A stretch of 44,152 nt of DNA from JBKPNZ01 sp046732895 (GTDB lineage Bacteria > Actinomycetota > Thermoleophilia > Solirubrobacterales > 70-9): positions 1 to 44,152 of the forward strand of contig JBKPNZ010000058.1 of NCBI GenBank assembly GCA_046732895.1. Reading direction: 5' to 3'. Shown here in pieces: positions 18,561 through 26,495 of the stretch (its first letter is position 1; each line of letters starts with the position of its first letter). A program made the translations under genes and the position numbers. The notes beneath the pieces were generated by a model. It was not told the DNA's origin. It was given only the letters and a program-made list of their open reading frames with translations, and did not search any database.

Positions 18561-18603
18561 GAGTGGCGGGAAAGTCGGCGTAGAGCCGACTTTCACGCCA
18601 CTC
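18561..18603. repeat. Extragenic palindrome B downstream of map
   Basis: A 19-base arm (18561-18579) pairs with 18585-18603 with a single mismatch around the loop GTAGA (18580-18584). It lies three bases after palindrome A. Its outer part, TCGAGTGGCG (18559-18568), is repeated at the start of another hairpin at 33606-33615, which suggests a dispersed repeat family. Confidence 0.75.
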
Positions 18604-18712
18604 GGCGTTCTTCGCTGCGGCCAAGCCCGCTTCCATTTAGTGCCCGTTGTTCGGGCCCGTCGCTTGTCCGGGGGGCATCGGGGGAACCGGCGCACGCTCG
18701 CTTCACGCCTCC

Positions 18713-18718
18713 TATATT
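18713..18718 (+). promoter_or_regulatory. Possible -10 for the acylase gene
   Basis: TATATT at 18713-18718 lies 53 bases before the acylase start in otherwise GC-rich sequence. No -35 hexamer is convincing. This is a weak call. Confidence 0.3.
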
Positions 18719-18770
18719 CGCCTCACCGTCCGGCCAGAACACTTGGCGGCTGGGTACGGGACAGGCGCCG

Positions 18771-21464
18771 ATGGGGAATCTTTCCGGGCTGTCGAGGGCA
18801 TTGATCGCGGTTGCTGCCGCGGCCTTCGCCCTGCTGCCGGCCAGCGCCGGCGCCGCGGTCGATCTCTACGGCGAGCACGACGCCGGCGGCTTCCGCAACG
18901 TGCTGCCGCCCGGTGAGAACGGCACCGACAACGCCGTCGAGCTGGCGCTGAATCAGGGCACGGGTGCCCTGCCGCCCCACTGGGACGATCAGCAGAGCCT
19001 CTACGACGGCCTGATCGGGGCCTCGGCACAGCCGGGCTTCGGCATGGCGGAGGTCCGCGACTCCTACAAGGACGCGACATTCGGAGTGAAGCAGGACGAG
19101 GTCGAGTCGACCGAGACCCCGCGGGCCGGCGTGACGATCCTCCGGGACGAGGGCTACGGGATCCCGCACATCTACGGCGTGACTCGCGACGACGTCATGT
19201 TCGGCGCCGGATATGCGAACGCCGAGGACAGGCTCTTTCTCATGGACATCCTCCGCCACACGGGACGGGCGCAGCTCTCCTCCTTCGTGGGCGGCTCGCC
19301 CTCCAACCGCGCCATGGACGCGTCGCAGTGGCAATTCGCCCCGTACACGGACGCGGACCTCCAGAGCCAGATCGACGCCGCGCCCGAGCTGTACGGCCAA
19401 GCCGGCCAGAAGCTCGTCGATGACCTCCAGAGCTACACCGACGGGATCAACGCCTACATCACGGCGGCGCTCGCCGATCCGACCAAGCTCCCCGCCGAAT
19501 ACGCGGCGCTCGGCAAGCTCCCGCAGCCCTGGCAGCTCACCGACAGCGTTGCCGAGGCCTCGCTCATCGGCGGGATCTTCGGCAAGGGCGGAGGGCGCGA
19601 GCTCGACTCGGCACAGACGATGCAGGCCTTCGTCGACCGCTTCGGGCGCCGGCGGGGCCGCAAGGCCTGGAGCGGATTCCGATCGAAGAACGACCCCGAG
19701 GCGCCGACGACGCTCACCCAGCGCTTCCCGTACGAGACGACGAGCGCGTTCGCGAAGCGCGGTCTGGCGCTTCCCGACAAGGGCTCGGTGACGCCGGCCC
19801 CGGTGACGCCCAAGGCCAAGGCGCCGACCTCATCCGAGCCGGGGGAGACGAGCGAGTTCGGCGATATCGGCGCCCAGCTCCAGCGCGCGCTTCGGGGGCC
19901 CGGGCACGCTTCCAACTGGGAGCTCGTCTCCGCGCGCGAGTCGGCAACCGGTCATCCGATCGGCGTCCTCGGCCCGCAGGTCGGCTACTACCAGCCACAG
20001 ATCCTCATGGAGATGGACCTGCACGGCCCGGGGATCGACGCCCGCGGAGCCACCTTCCCCGGCGTCGGGCTCTACGTCCTCTTGGGACACGGCCGCGACT
20101 ACGCGTGGTCGGCGACGACGGCCACGAGCGACAACGTCGACACGGTGGCCGAGGTCCTCTGCCAGGACGACTTCCACTACCGCTACAAGGGCGAGTGCCT
20201 GCCCATGGAGGAGCTGACGCGGTCGAACTCGTGGCTGCCCAACGCCGTCGACTCGACCCCGCCCGGCTCCGAGACGCTGACGGCTTATCGCGCGGTGCAC
20301 GGCATCGTCTACGCGCGGGGCGAGGTACACGGCAAGTCGGTGGCCTACGTCACCGAGCGCTCGACGTACTTCCACGAGGCCGACTCGGCCCTCTTCTTCC
20401 GCGACATGAACAATCCCAACTTCATGGAGGACGGACCGGCCTCGTTCCTCCGCGCCGCGAAGGCGATGAACTTCCTCTTCAACTGGTCCTACATCGACCG
20501 GAATCACATCGCGTACGAGCAGACGGGCTGGATGCCCCAGCGCGCGCGGCACACGTCGCCCGATTTCCCGGTCCTGGGCACCGGTCGCTACGACTGGAAG
20601 GGCTATGACCCCGAGACCCACACCGCCGACTGGCTGCCCGACTCAAGGCACCCACATGCAGTTGACCCGCCCTATCTCGTTTCCTGGAACAACAAGCAGG
20701 CTCCAGGCTGGGCCGCGGCTGACGATCAGTACGCCTACGGCGCCATGCATCGCTCCCAGCTCATCGCCGACCGCGTCGCCCGCGGTGTGGCCGGCTCGAA
20801 GAAGATGACCCTGCCCCACCTGGTGCAGGCGATGGAGGAGCCGGCGACAGAGGATCTGCGCATCGTGAAGCTGTTCCCCATCCTGCGCCGCGCGATCGGC
20901 CATCCCTCAGGCGAGCTGGGCGATGCGATGGCCGCGCTCAGCGACTGGCGAGCTGACGGCGGCCACCGCCGCGACCTCGACGGCGACGGCCACGACGAGC
21001 ACCAGGACGCGATCCAGATCATGGACGCCTGGTGGCCGCTTCTGGTCAAGGCAGAGTTCAGGCCCGTGCTTGGCAAGGACGCGTATGACCGGCTCCAGGG
21101 CATGCTGGGCGTGGGCGACCACACCCGCACCTCGCCGAACGCGCCCGACTACTTCGGCGGCTGGTGGGGCTATGTCTCGAAGGACCTGCGCGACCTCTAC
21201 GGCCCGCGCCCCGCCGGCGCCTACAGCCGCGTCTACTGCGGCAACGGCTCGAAGGCGAAGTGCCGCAAGGCGCTGCGCGACTCCCTGGCCGATGCCCTCG
21301 ACGTGAGCGCGACAGACCTCTACGGCCACGGGGACTGCTCAGGCGACCCCGAGCCGGATTGCTGGGATCAGAACCGGGCGACGCACACCTCCGGAATCAG
21401 CATCCCCGAGATGCCCTTCCAGAACCGCCCGACGTTCCAGCAGGCGGTCGCAGTCGGCCACTAG
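18771..21464 (+). CDS. Secreted penicillin acylase (S45 Ntn-hydrolase) family protein
   Basis: This 897-residue protein is a likely amide hydrolase of the penicillin acylase / AHL acylase superfamily. Residues 1-29 form a signal peptide (hydrophobic 8-28, with an ASAGAA-like cleavage region). The alpha-chain region contains ILRDEGYGIPHIYG and GAGYANAEDRLFLMD (about 123-159), typical of the family. A Pro-rich linker follows at 338-362. GHA precedes Ser381 in HASNWELVS, the expected self-cleavage site and N-terminal nucleophile of the beta chain. The beta chain includes the LLGHGRDYAWSATT region. The substrate is unknown and could be beta-lactams, acyl-homoserine lactones or other amides. The gene interrupts the ribosomal operon where infA is expected. 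Confidence 0.9.
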   Translation: MGNLSGLSRALIAVAAAAFALLPASAGAAVDLYGEHDAGGFRNVLPPGENGTDNAVELALNQGTGALPPHWDDQQSLYDGLIGASAQPGFGMAEVRDSYKDATFGVKQDEVESTETPRAGVTILRDEGYGIPHIYGVTRDDVMFGAGYANAEDRLFLMDILRHTGRAQLSSFVGGSPSNRAMDASQWQFAPYTDADLQSQIDAAPELYGQAGQKLVDDLQSYTDGINAYITAALADPTKLPAEYAALGKLPQPWQLTDSVAEASLIGGIFGKGGGRELDSAQTMQAFVDRFGRRRGRKAWSGFRSKNDPEAPTTLTQRFPYETTSAFAKRGLALPDKGSVTPAPVTPKAKAPTSSEPGETSEFGDIGAQLQRALRGPGHASNWELVSARESATGHPIGVLGPQVGYYQPQILMEMDLHGPGIDARGATFPGVGLYVLLGHGRDYAWSATTATSDNVDTVAEVLCQDDFHYRYKGECLPMEELTRSNSWLPNAVDSTPPGSETLTAYRAVHGIVYARGEVHGKSVAYVTERSTYFHEADSALFFRDMNNPNFMEDGPASFLRAAKAMNFLFNWSYIDRNHIAYEQTGWMPQRARHTSPDFPVLGTGRYDWKGYDPETHTADWLPDSRHPHAVDPPYLVSWNNKQAPGWAAADDQYAYGAMHRSQLIADRVARGVAGSKKMTLPHLVQAMEEPATEDLRIVKLFPILRRAIGHPSGELGDAMAALSDWRADGGHRRDLDGDGHDEHQDAIQIMDAWWPLLVKAEFRPVLGKDAYDRLQGMLGVGDHTRTSPNAPDYFGGWWGYVSKDLRDLYGPRPAGAYSRVYCGNGSKAKCRKALRDSLADALDVSATDLYGHGDCSGDPEPDCWDQNRATHTSGISIPEMPFQNRPTFQQAVAVGH

Positions 21465-21514
21465 CAACGGCCCTACAGTGGAGGCGACGCGCAGGCGGCG
21501 CTCAGGCACGCCCT

Positions 21515-21523
21515 TGCTATCCT
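21515..21523 (+). promoter_or_regulatory. Possible extended -10 promoter for the rpmJ operon
   Basis: TGC followed by TATCCT (21518-21523) lies just after the acylase gene. No -35 is evident. If real, it would give the alpha cluster its own transcript with a structured leader of about 115 bases. Confidence 0.35.
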
Positions 21524-21533
21524 TCTCGGTCGG

Positions 21534-21578
21534 CCGCAAGGCCACCTTTTGGTGCCTGCGGGTCCGACTCCTGGGACC
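21534..21578 (+). promoter_or_regulatory. Two-hairpin leader before rpmJ
   Basis: The first hairpin pairs CCGCA/TGCGG, GG/CC and CACC/GGTG around TTTT (21534-21561). The second pairs GGTCC (21561-21565) with GGACC (21574-21578). They lie in the 179-base gap between the acylase and rpmJ, and may be a ribosomal-protein feedback leader or simply terminator remnants. Confidence 0.4.
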
Positions 21579-21643
21579 GGCGGGCTTTCTCCTAAGTTGA
21601 TTGGATACGACCCAAGGTTTTTGGGGCGGAGTTTGGATGAGGA

Positions 21644-21757
21644 ATGAAGGTACGAGCGTCCGTAAAGCCGATGTGTGAGCGCTGCCGGGTGATCCGGCGG
21701 CGCGGCCGCGTGCTCGTGATCTGCTCGAACCCGAGACACAAGCAGAGGCAGGGCTAG
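21644..21757 (+). CDS. rpmJ: 50S ribosomal protein L36, zinc-binding type
   Basis: This is a 37-residue protein, MKVRASVKPMCERCRVIRRR in its first 20 residues, with the zinc ligands Cys11, Cys14, Cys27 and His32. It starts at ATG 21644, and GGAG around 21628 is the likely ribosome-binding site. A 13-codon out-of-frame ORF starts at ATG 21637 and overlaps it. It marks the start of the resumed alpha cluster, eight bases before rpsM. Confidence 0.95.
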   Translation: MKVRASVKPMCERCRVIRRRGRVLVICSNPRHKQRQG

Positions 21758-21765
21758 CAAGCGTA

Positions 21766-22149
21766 ATGGCGCGAATTGCAGGCGTAAACGTTCCGACGAA
21801 CAAGCGGGCCGAGATCGGCCTGACCTACGTACACGGGATCGGCCGCTCGACGGCGAACGACATCCTGAAGCAGGTCGGCGTCGACCCCGACACCTACGTG
21901 AAGGACCTCACCGACGACGAGGTCGTGAAGCTCCGCGAGGCGGTCGAGTCGCGCGAGGTCGAGGGCGACCTGCGGCGCGAGCGCTCCCAGAACATCAAGC
22001 GCCTCTCGGAGATCGGCTCCTACCGGGGCCTCCGCCACCGCCGCGGCCTGCCCGTCCGCGGGCAGCGCACGAAGACCAATGCTCGCGGTCGCAAGGGCCC
22101 GCGCCGCATGAGCATCGCCGGCAAGAAGAAGGCCCCGACGCCGAAGTAG
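21766..22149 (+). CDS. rpsM: 30S ribosomal protein S13
   Basis: This is a 127-residue head protein contacting P-site tRNA and the 50S subunit. It begins MARIAGVNVPTNKRAEIGLT and has the YVHGIGRSTANDIL helix and the C-terminal RGLPVRGQRTKTNARGRKGP tail, which reaches the decoding region. Length is normal. Confidence 0.96.
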   Translation: MARIAGVNVPTNKRAEIGLTYVHGIGRSTANDILKQVGVDPDTYVKDLTDDEVVKLREAVESREVEGDLRRERSQNIKRLSEIGSYRGLRHRRGLPVRGQRTKTNARGRKGPRRMSIAGKKKAPTPK

Positions 22150-22160
22150 GGAGCTGAGAC

Positions 22161-22565
22161 TTGCCGCAGCCGCGAAGAGGAGCCAGAGGACGCACCACCC
22201 GTCGCCGGGTGCGCAAGAACGTCCCCTACGGGATCGCCCACATCAAGACCTCCTTCAACAACACGATCGTCACGATCACCGACACCGACGGCAACGTCGT
22301 CTGCTGGGAGTCCGCCGGTTCCGCCGGGTTCAAGGGCTCGCGCAAGTCGACGCCATTCGCCGCGCAGGTGACCGCCGACGCCGCCGCGCGCAAGGGCATG
22401 GAGCACGGCCTCGAGCGCGTCGAGGTCCACGCCAAGGGTGCCGGCTCGGGCCGCGACACCGCGATTCGCTCGCTCCAGGCCGCCGGCCTGCAGGTGACGA
22501 CGGTCAAGGACGTGACACCCCAGGCCCACAATGGCTGCCGACCCAGGAAGCGCAGGCGAGTCTGA
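22161..22565 (+). CDS. rpsK: 30S ribosomal protein S11
   Basis: This is a 134-residue platform protein near the Shine-Dalgarno cleft. The start is inferred as TTG 22161, with GGGAG a few bases upstream. Conserved segments are IAHIKTSFNNTIVTITD and AGFKGSRKSTPFAAQ, and the C-terminus HNGCRPRKRRRV is standard. It overlaps the rpsD start by one base. Confidence 0.95.
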   Translation: MPQPRRGARGRTTRRRVRKNVPYGIAHIKTSFNNTIVTITDTDGNVVCWESAGSAGFKGSRKSTPFAAQVTADAAARKGMEHGLERVEVHAKGAGSGRDTAIRSLQAAGLQVTTVKDVTPQAHNGCRPRKRRRV

Positions 22566-23185
22566 TGGCCCGCGACACCGGACCCCAGTGCAAGCAGTGC
22601 CGCCGGGAGGGGCAGAAGCTCTTCCTGAAGGGCGAGCGCTGCTTCACCGAGAAGTGCGGCGTCGAGCGCCGTTCCTACCCGCCCGGAGAGCACGGCCGCG
22701 GACGCATGCGCCAGTCCGAGTACCGGACGCAGCTGCGCGAGAAGCAGAAGGCGCGCCGCTACTACCAGCTGCTCGAGAAGCAGTTCCGCAGCTACTACGA
22801 CCGTGCCTCGCGCCAGCCCGGCGTCACGGGCGACAACCTCCTGCGTCTGCTCGAGCGCCGCTTCGACAATGTGCTCGTTCGCCTCGGCTTCGCCGCTTCG
22901 CGGCGCCAGGCCCGGCAGCTGATCAGCCATGGCCACTGGGCCATCAACGGCCGTCGAGTCAACATCCCCAGCTACCAGGTCCGTCCAGATGACGTGATCA
23001 CGATCAGGCCCAACTCCGGCGCGGGTGACGTCGTTCGCTCCGCCACCGAGTTGACCGCCGCGGTGCCGCCGTGGCTGCAGGCCGATCACGATGCCCTGAC
23101 CGCGAAGGTCCTTCGCCTCCCCGAGCGCGACGAGATCATCACGCCGGTTCAGGAGCAGCTGATCGTCGAGCTCTACTCCAAGTAG
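22565..23185 (+). CDS. rpsD: 30S ribosomal protein S4, zinc-binding type
   Basis: This is a 206-residue 16S assembly initiator that also affects accuracy and, in E. coli, represses the alpha operon. Cys9, Cys12, Cys26 and Cys31 form the N-terminal zinc site of the C+ form. The S4 RNA-binding domain is at about 97-160 (RRFDNVLVRLGF...VRPDDVITI). Its ATG shares one base with the rpsK stop. Confidence 0.96.
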   Translation: MARDTGPQCKQCRREGQKLFLKGERCFTEKCGVERRSYPPGEHGRGRMRQSEYRTQLREKQKARRYYQLLEKQFRSYYDRASRQPGVTGDNLLRLLERRFDNVLVRLGFAASRRQARQLISHGHWAINGRRVNIPSYQVRPDDVITIRPNSGAGDVVRSATELTAAVPPWLQADHDALTAKVLRLPERDEIITPVQEQLIVELYSK

Positions 23186-23220
23186 GGCCGACCACCAAAT
23201 CCGACAATGCAAAGGAAGTC

Positions 23221-24186
23221 ATGACCACCCTGCCCGAGTTCCAGATTCCGAAGATCTCCTCCGAGAAGGTCGACGAGAACAGGGGAACCTTCACCATCGA
23301 ACCTCTCGACAAGGGGTTCGGCTACACGTTCGGCAACAGCCTGCGGCGCGTGCTGCTCTCCTCCCTTGGCGGCGCCGCCATCAAGAGCGTGCGGATCGAG
23401 GGGGTCGCCCACGAGTTCTCGACGATCTCCGGCGTCAAGGAGGATGTCACCGACATCGTCCTCAACCTCAAGGACGTGGTCATCCGGATGCACACCGAGG
23501 CCGACGAGGTCGAGGCGCCGCTCGTGGCGACCGGCCCCGGCGAGGTGAAGGCGGAGGACATCGATCTGCCCGCGGGCGTCGAGATCCTGAACCCCGACGC
23601 TCCGATCGCGACGCTCGAGAAGCGCACGAAGCTCGAGGTCTACCTCACGATCGGTCGCGGTCGGGGCTACTCGCCCGCCGAGGACAACAAGTCCGAGGAC
23701 CAGCCGATCGGCGTGATTCCGATCGACTCGATCTTCTCGCCGATTCGTCGTGCCTCGTACGCCGTCGACTCCGCTCGAGTCGGACAGCGCACCGACTTCG
23801 ACAAGCTCAATCTCGAGGTCGAGACCGACGGCTCGATCGAGCCGGCTTCCGCTCTGCGGGAGGCCGCCGAGCTCCTGATCAAGAGCCTGGCGATCTTCAC
23901 CGACGCCGATCGGGTCGAAGAGCTGACCGCGCGTGACGGGGCGGGCCTGCCCGAGGCCGGACTGGCGCCGGTGCCGGCGGTTGAGGGCGACGATCGTCTG
24001 ATCGAAGAGCTCGAGATCGGCGTTCGCGCCTACAACTGCCTGAAGCGGGCGGGCGTCCAGACCGTCGGCGATCTCGTCCAGCGCTCGGAGTCCGAGCTCA
24101 ACGCGATCCCGAACTTCGGCAAGCGCTCGACCGAAGAGGTCAAGGAAGCCCTGCACGCGCTGGGACTCTCGCTGCGCGACGAGTAG
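23221..24186 (+). CDS. rpoA: DNA-directed RNA polymerase alpha subunit
   Basis: This is a 321-residue scaffold for RNA polymerase assembly. The N-terminal dimerisation domain includes GYTFGNSLRRVLLSSLGG (about 36-53). A linker follows at about 235-255. The C-terminal domain (about 258-321) has the helix-hairpin-helix LKRAGVQTVGDLVQRSE used for UP-element and activator contacts. The ATG at 23221 is chosen because it gives the usual N-terminus. The frame upstream is out-of-frame rpsD. Confidence 0.97.
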   Translation: MTTLPEFQIPKISSEKVDENRGTFTIEPLDKGFGYTFGNSLRRVLLSSLGGAAIKSVRIEGVAHEFSTISGVKEDVTDIVLNLKDVVIRMHTEADEVEAPLVATGPGEVKAEDIDLPAGVEILNPDAPIATLEKRTKLEVYLTIGRGRGYSPAEDNKSEDQPIGVIPIDSIFSPIRRASYAVDSARVGQRTDFDKLNLEVETDGSIEPASALREAAELLIKSLAIFTDADRVEELTARDGAGLPEAGLAPVPAVEGDDRLIEELEIGVRAYNCLKRAGVQTVGDLVQRSESELNAIPNFGKRSTEEVKEALHALGLSLRDE

Positions 24187-24211
24187 GTACCGTCCCCGGC
24201 GGAGGATCGCC

Positions 24212-24565
24212 ATGCGCCACCAAAAGCAACGCCACAAACTGAGCCGCGATGCGGCGCATCGCAAGGCGCTGCTGCGCAACCTCTCGCGCGAGGTGATCGA
24301 GCATGAGCGCATCAAGACCAGCCAGGCGAAGGCGAAGGCCGTGAAGCCGCAGGTCGAGAAGCTGATCACCCTCGGCAAGCGGGGCGATCTGCACGCGCGC
24401 CGTCAGGCGCTCTCGGAGCTCGGCCAGGACAAGTTCCTGGTCCACAAGCTCTTCGAGGAGGTCGCGCCGCGCTACGCGGAGCGGCCCGGCGGCTACACAC
24501 GCATCGTCAAGCTCGGCCCGCGCGGGTCGGACTCCACCGAGATGGTCTTCCTCGAGCTGGTCTGA
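24212..24565 (+). CDS. rplQ: 50S ribosomal protein L17
   Basis: This is a 117-residue protein with the classic MRHQKQRHKLSRDAAHRKAL start and the TSQAKAKAVKPQVEKLITL segment. It completes the alpha cluster after rpoA. Its stop TGA overlaps the apparent CTG start of truA. Confidence 0.96.
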   Translation: MRHQKQRHKLSRDAAHRKALLRNLSREVIEHERIKTSQAKAKAVKPQVEKLITLGKRGDLHARRQALSELGQDKFLVHKLFEEVAPRYAERPGGYTRIVKLGPRGSDSTEMVFLELV

Positions 24566-25341
24566 CGACCTACCGCCTCACGATCGCCTACGACGGCTCG
24601 CGCTTCGCGGGCTGGGCGGCGCAGCCCGAGCTGCGGACCGTTCAGGGAGAGCTGGAGGGTGCGCTCGCTCGCATCCTGCCGGACCCTGTTTCGCTCACGG
24701 TCGCCGGGCGGACGGATGCCGGGGTCCACGCATGGGCGCAGGTCGCGAGCTTTGCATCGGAGGCCCAGATCCCCGACCGGTTCGCCTGGCGGCTGAATGC
24801 GGTGCTCCCCGGCGACGTCAGCGTTCTCGCCGCCGAACCCGCCCCGGAGGGCTTCGACGCGCGCCGCTCGGCGCGCTCGCGGACCTACTGCTACCGGGTG
24901 CTCGCAGCGCCCGCGCCCAGCCCATTCGAGCGCGGCCGTGCGCTCTGGCATCCGGGACGACTCGACCACCGGGCTCTGGATGCCAGCGCGGCCGCGCTCG
25001 TCGGCACCCACGACTTCACCGCCTTCACGCCCACCGAAACGGAGCACAAGCGCTTCGAGCGGGAAATCCTTCGGTGTGAGTGGCTCGCAGGACCCTCAGC
25101 TGACCCGATCGTCCCCGGACGCGGAGCGGAGGAGGCGATCGGAACGTTGTTGGAGTTTTGGATCGAAGCGGATGCTTTCATGCGGCATATGGTCCGCGTC
25201 CTCGTCGGCACGATGCTCGAGGTGGGAACGGGCAGGCGGACCATCGAGAACTTTGCCGCGCTCCTCGACGGCGCCCCGCGCGAGCGAGCCGGCGAGACGG
25301 CGCCGCCGGAGGGCCTCTACCTCGCCGCCATCTCCTACTGA
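24562..25341 (+). CDS. truA: tRNA pseudouridine(38-40) synthase TruA, apparent CTG start
   Basis: This 259-residue enzyme converts U38-U40 of tRNA anticodon arms to pseudouridine. The catalytic Asp is Asp52 in AGRTDAGVHA, and the N-terminal YRLTIAYDGSRFAGW is intact. No ATG, GTG or TTG lies in frame before this conserved start. The frame can begin at CTG 24562, which overlaps the rplQ stop as CTGA, in the same geometry as the GTGA and ATGA junctions in this window. A gene finder restricted to standard starts would truncate the protein to 24802 and lose the active site. The C-terminal MRHMVRVLVGTMLEVGTG motif is conserved. The 3' end overlaps the convergent thioesterase by seven bases. Confidence 0.9.
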   Translation: MTTYRLTIAYDGSRFAGWAAQPELRTVQGELEGALARILPDPVSLTVAGRTDAGVHAWAQVASFASEAQIPDRFAWRLNAVLPGDVSVLAAEPAPEGFDARRSARSRTYCYRVLAAPAPSPFERGRALWHPGRLDHRALDASAAALVGTHDFTAFTPTETEHKRFEREILRCEWLAGPSADPIVPGRGAEEAIGTLLEFWIEADAFMRHMVRVLVGTMLEVGTGRRTIENFAALLDGAPRERAGETAPPEGLYLAAISY

Positions 25342-26408
25342 GGCAGGTCGCCCTCGCCCAGGCTCGCCGGGCGGTCCGGCAGGAACATCGAGGAGCCCGT
25401 GGCGAGCATCGCCACCTTGCCGTCGCCGTCCCTCACCGTCGCCCGGGTGATCGCGAGAGTCCGGCCGCGATGCGCGACCTCCGCGGCGGCGATCAGGTCG
25501 CGGCCGTCGGCGAGGCCGGGGCGGAGGAAGTTCACCTTGAAGTCGAGTCCGGCCAGCGCAACTCCAGGCTCGCGCGTCGTCTCGGCGGCGGCGAGCATGG
25601 CGAAGTCGGCGAGCATGGCGATCGCTCCGCCCTGGAGCCTTCCGGTCGGGCTGTTCAGCCATTCGCTCGCCGGCATCGCGAACCGCGCCGTGCCCTCACC
25701 GACCTCGACCGGGCGCATGCCGGTCAGGTGGTGAATCGGCGGCGGCGGCAGATCACCGTCCAGCTGGCGGCGGAGGACGCCGAGCCCCGACAGCTCGTCC
25801 CAGATCTCCTGCCCGATCACGCCCTCCGGCGGCGGGCGCAGGTACGGATCGGGGAGCTCGTACTCAGGTGCCACGTACGGCGCGGGGTCAGCGGGTGGCT
25901 CCGGCAAGTCGGTGAGCGGCGGGAACACGCTCAGCCGCGACGTGCCGTGGGCGATCAGGCGGTCCGCGCCGTCCTCGAGCACGAACACCTCGGAGAGCGC
26001 GACCCTGCGCCCGACGTGAATCGCCTGACCGTGTGCGATCAGCGTCGTGCCCGGACGCGCCGGACGCAGGAACGAGAGCGAGAGCTCAGCCGTCGTATAC
26101 GCCGTCGCCGCCGGCAGCTTGGTCTCGATCGAGCAGCCGAAGGCGATGTCGGCCACGATCGCGAGCGTGCCGCCCGAGATCGTGCCCGCCGAGGATGCAA
26201 GCCATCGCGAGGCGGGCATGCGCGCCTCGGCGGTGCCATCGCCGAACGCCACTGGCAGCGCTCCGGTCAGGTGACTCAAGGGCGGGGGCGGGGCCGTGCC
26301 GCGCCGCCACATCGCCAGCCGTTCGCGGCCCGGCAGAGCCAGCATCGCCGGATCGGGGTAGGCGCCGCGGACAGGTTCGCGCCAGGGCTGGGAATCTGGG
26401 GCCGCCAT
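25335..26408 (-). CDS. Tandem hotdog-fold (PaaI-like) thioesterase
   Basis: This 357-residue protein contains two PaaI-type hotdog domains in one chain, at about 45-165 and 222-340. Each has the pattern HLTG...G.A...MPAS.W......G...GG..A.LAD. PaaI-like proteins usually have a single domain of about 140 residues, and dimers form the active site, so this looks like a covalent dimer. The likely role is hydrolysis of acyl- or aryl-CoA thioesters, with substrate unknown. It is convergent with truA and divergent from the ZIP transporter. Confidence 0.82.
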   Translation of the reverse strand: MAAPDSQPWREPVRGAYPDPAMLALPGRERLAMWRRGTAPPPPLSHLTGALPVAFGDGTAEARMPASRWLASSAGTISGGTLAIVADIAFGCSIETKLPAATAYTTAELSLSFLRPARPGTTLIAHGQAIHVGRRVALSEVFVLEDGADRLIAHGTSRLSVFPPLTDLPEPPADPAPYVAPEYELPDPYLRPPPEGVIGQEIWDELSGLGVLRRQLDGDLPPPPIHHLTGMRPVEVGEGTARFAMPASEWLNSPTGRLQGGAIAMLADFAMLAAAETTREPGVALAGLDFKVNFLRPGLADGRDLIAAAEVAHRGRTLAITRATVRDGDGKVAMLATGSSMFLPDRPASLGEGDLPQ

Positions 26409-26458
26409 GGGCGCGCGAAGCTATCGCCTGGAGCCGCGATCCGGCGGGCAAAGGCGCG

Positions 26459-26472
26459 TTAGGCAACCCTAA
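26459..26472 (+). promoter_or_regulatory. DtxR/IdeR/MntR-like operator before the ZIP gene
   Basis: TTAGG-CAAC-CCTAA is a perfect inverted repeat with five-base arms and four-base spacing. It matches the half-site arrangement of the first 14 bases of DtxR/IdeR boxes. It coincides with the expected -35 of the ZIP promoter, so binding of a metal-loaded repressor would block transcription. The regulator itself is not in the window. Confidence 0.5.
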
Positions 26473-26478
26473 TCCCTC

Positions 26479-26487
26479 TGCTAGGGT
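26479..26487 (+). promoter_or_regulatory. Extended -10 for a near-leaderless ZIP transcript
   Basis: TGC followed by TAGGGT (26482-26487) lies nine bases before the ATG at 26496. The transcript would therefore start within a few bases of the start codon, and no Shine-Dalgarno sequence is present. The -35 position falls inside the palindrome at 26459-26472. Confidence 0.4.
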
Positions 26488-26495
26488 CCCGGCGG

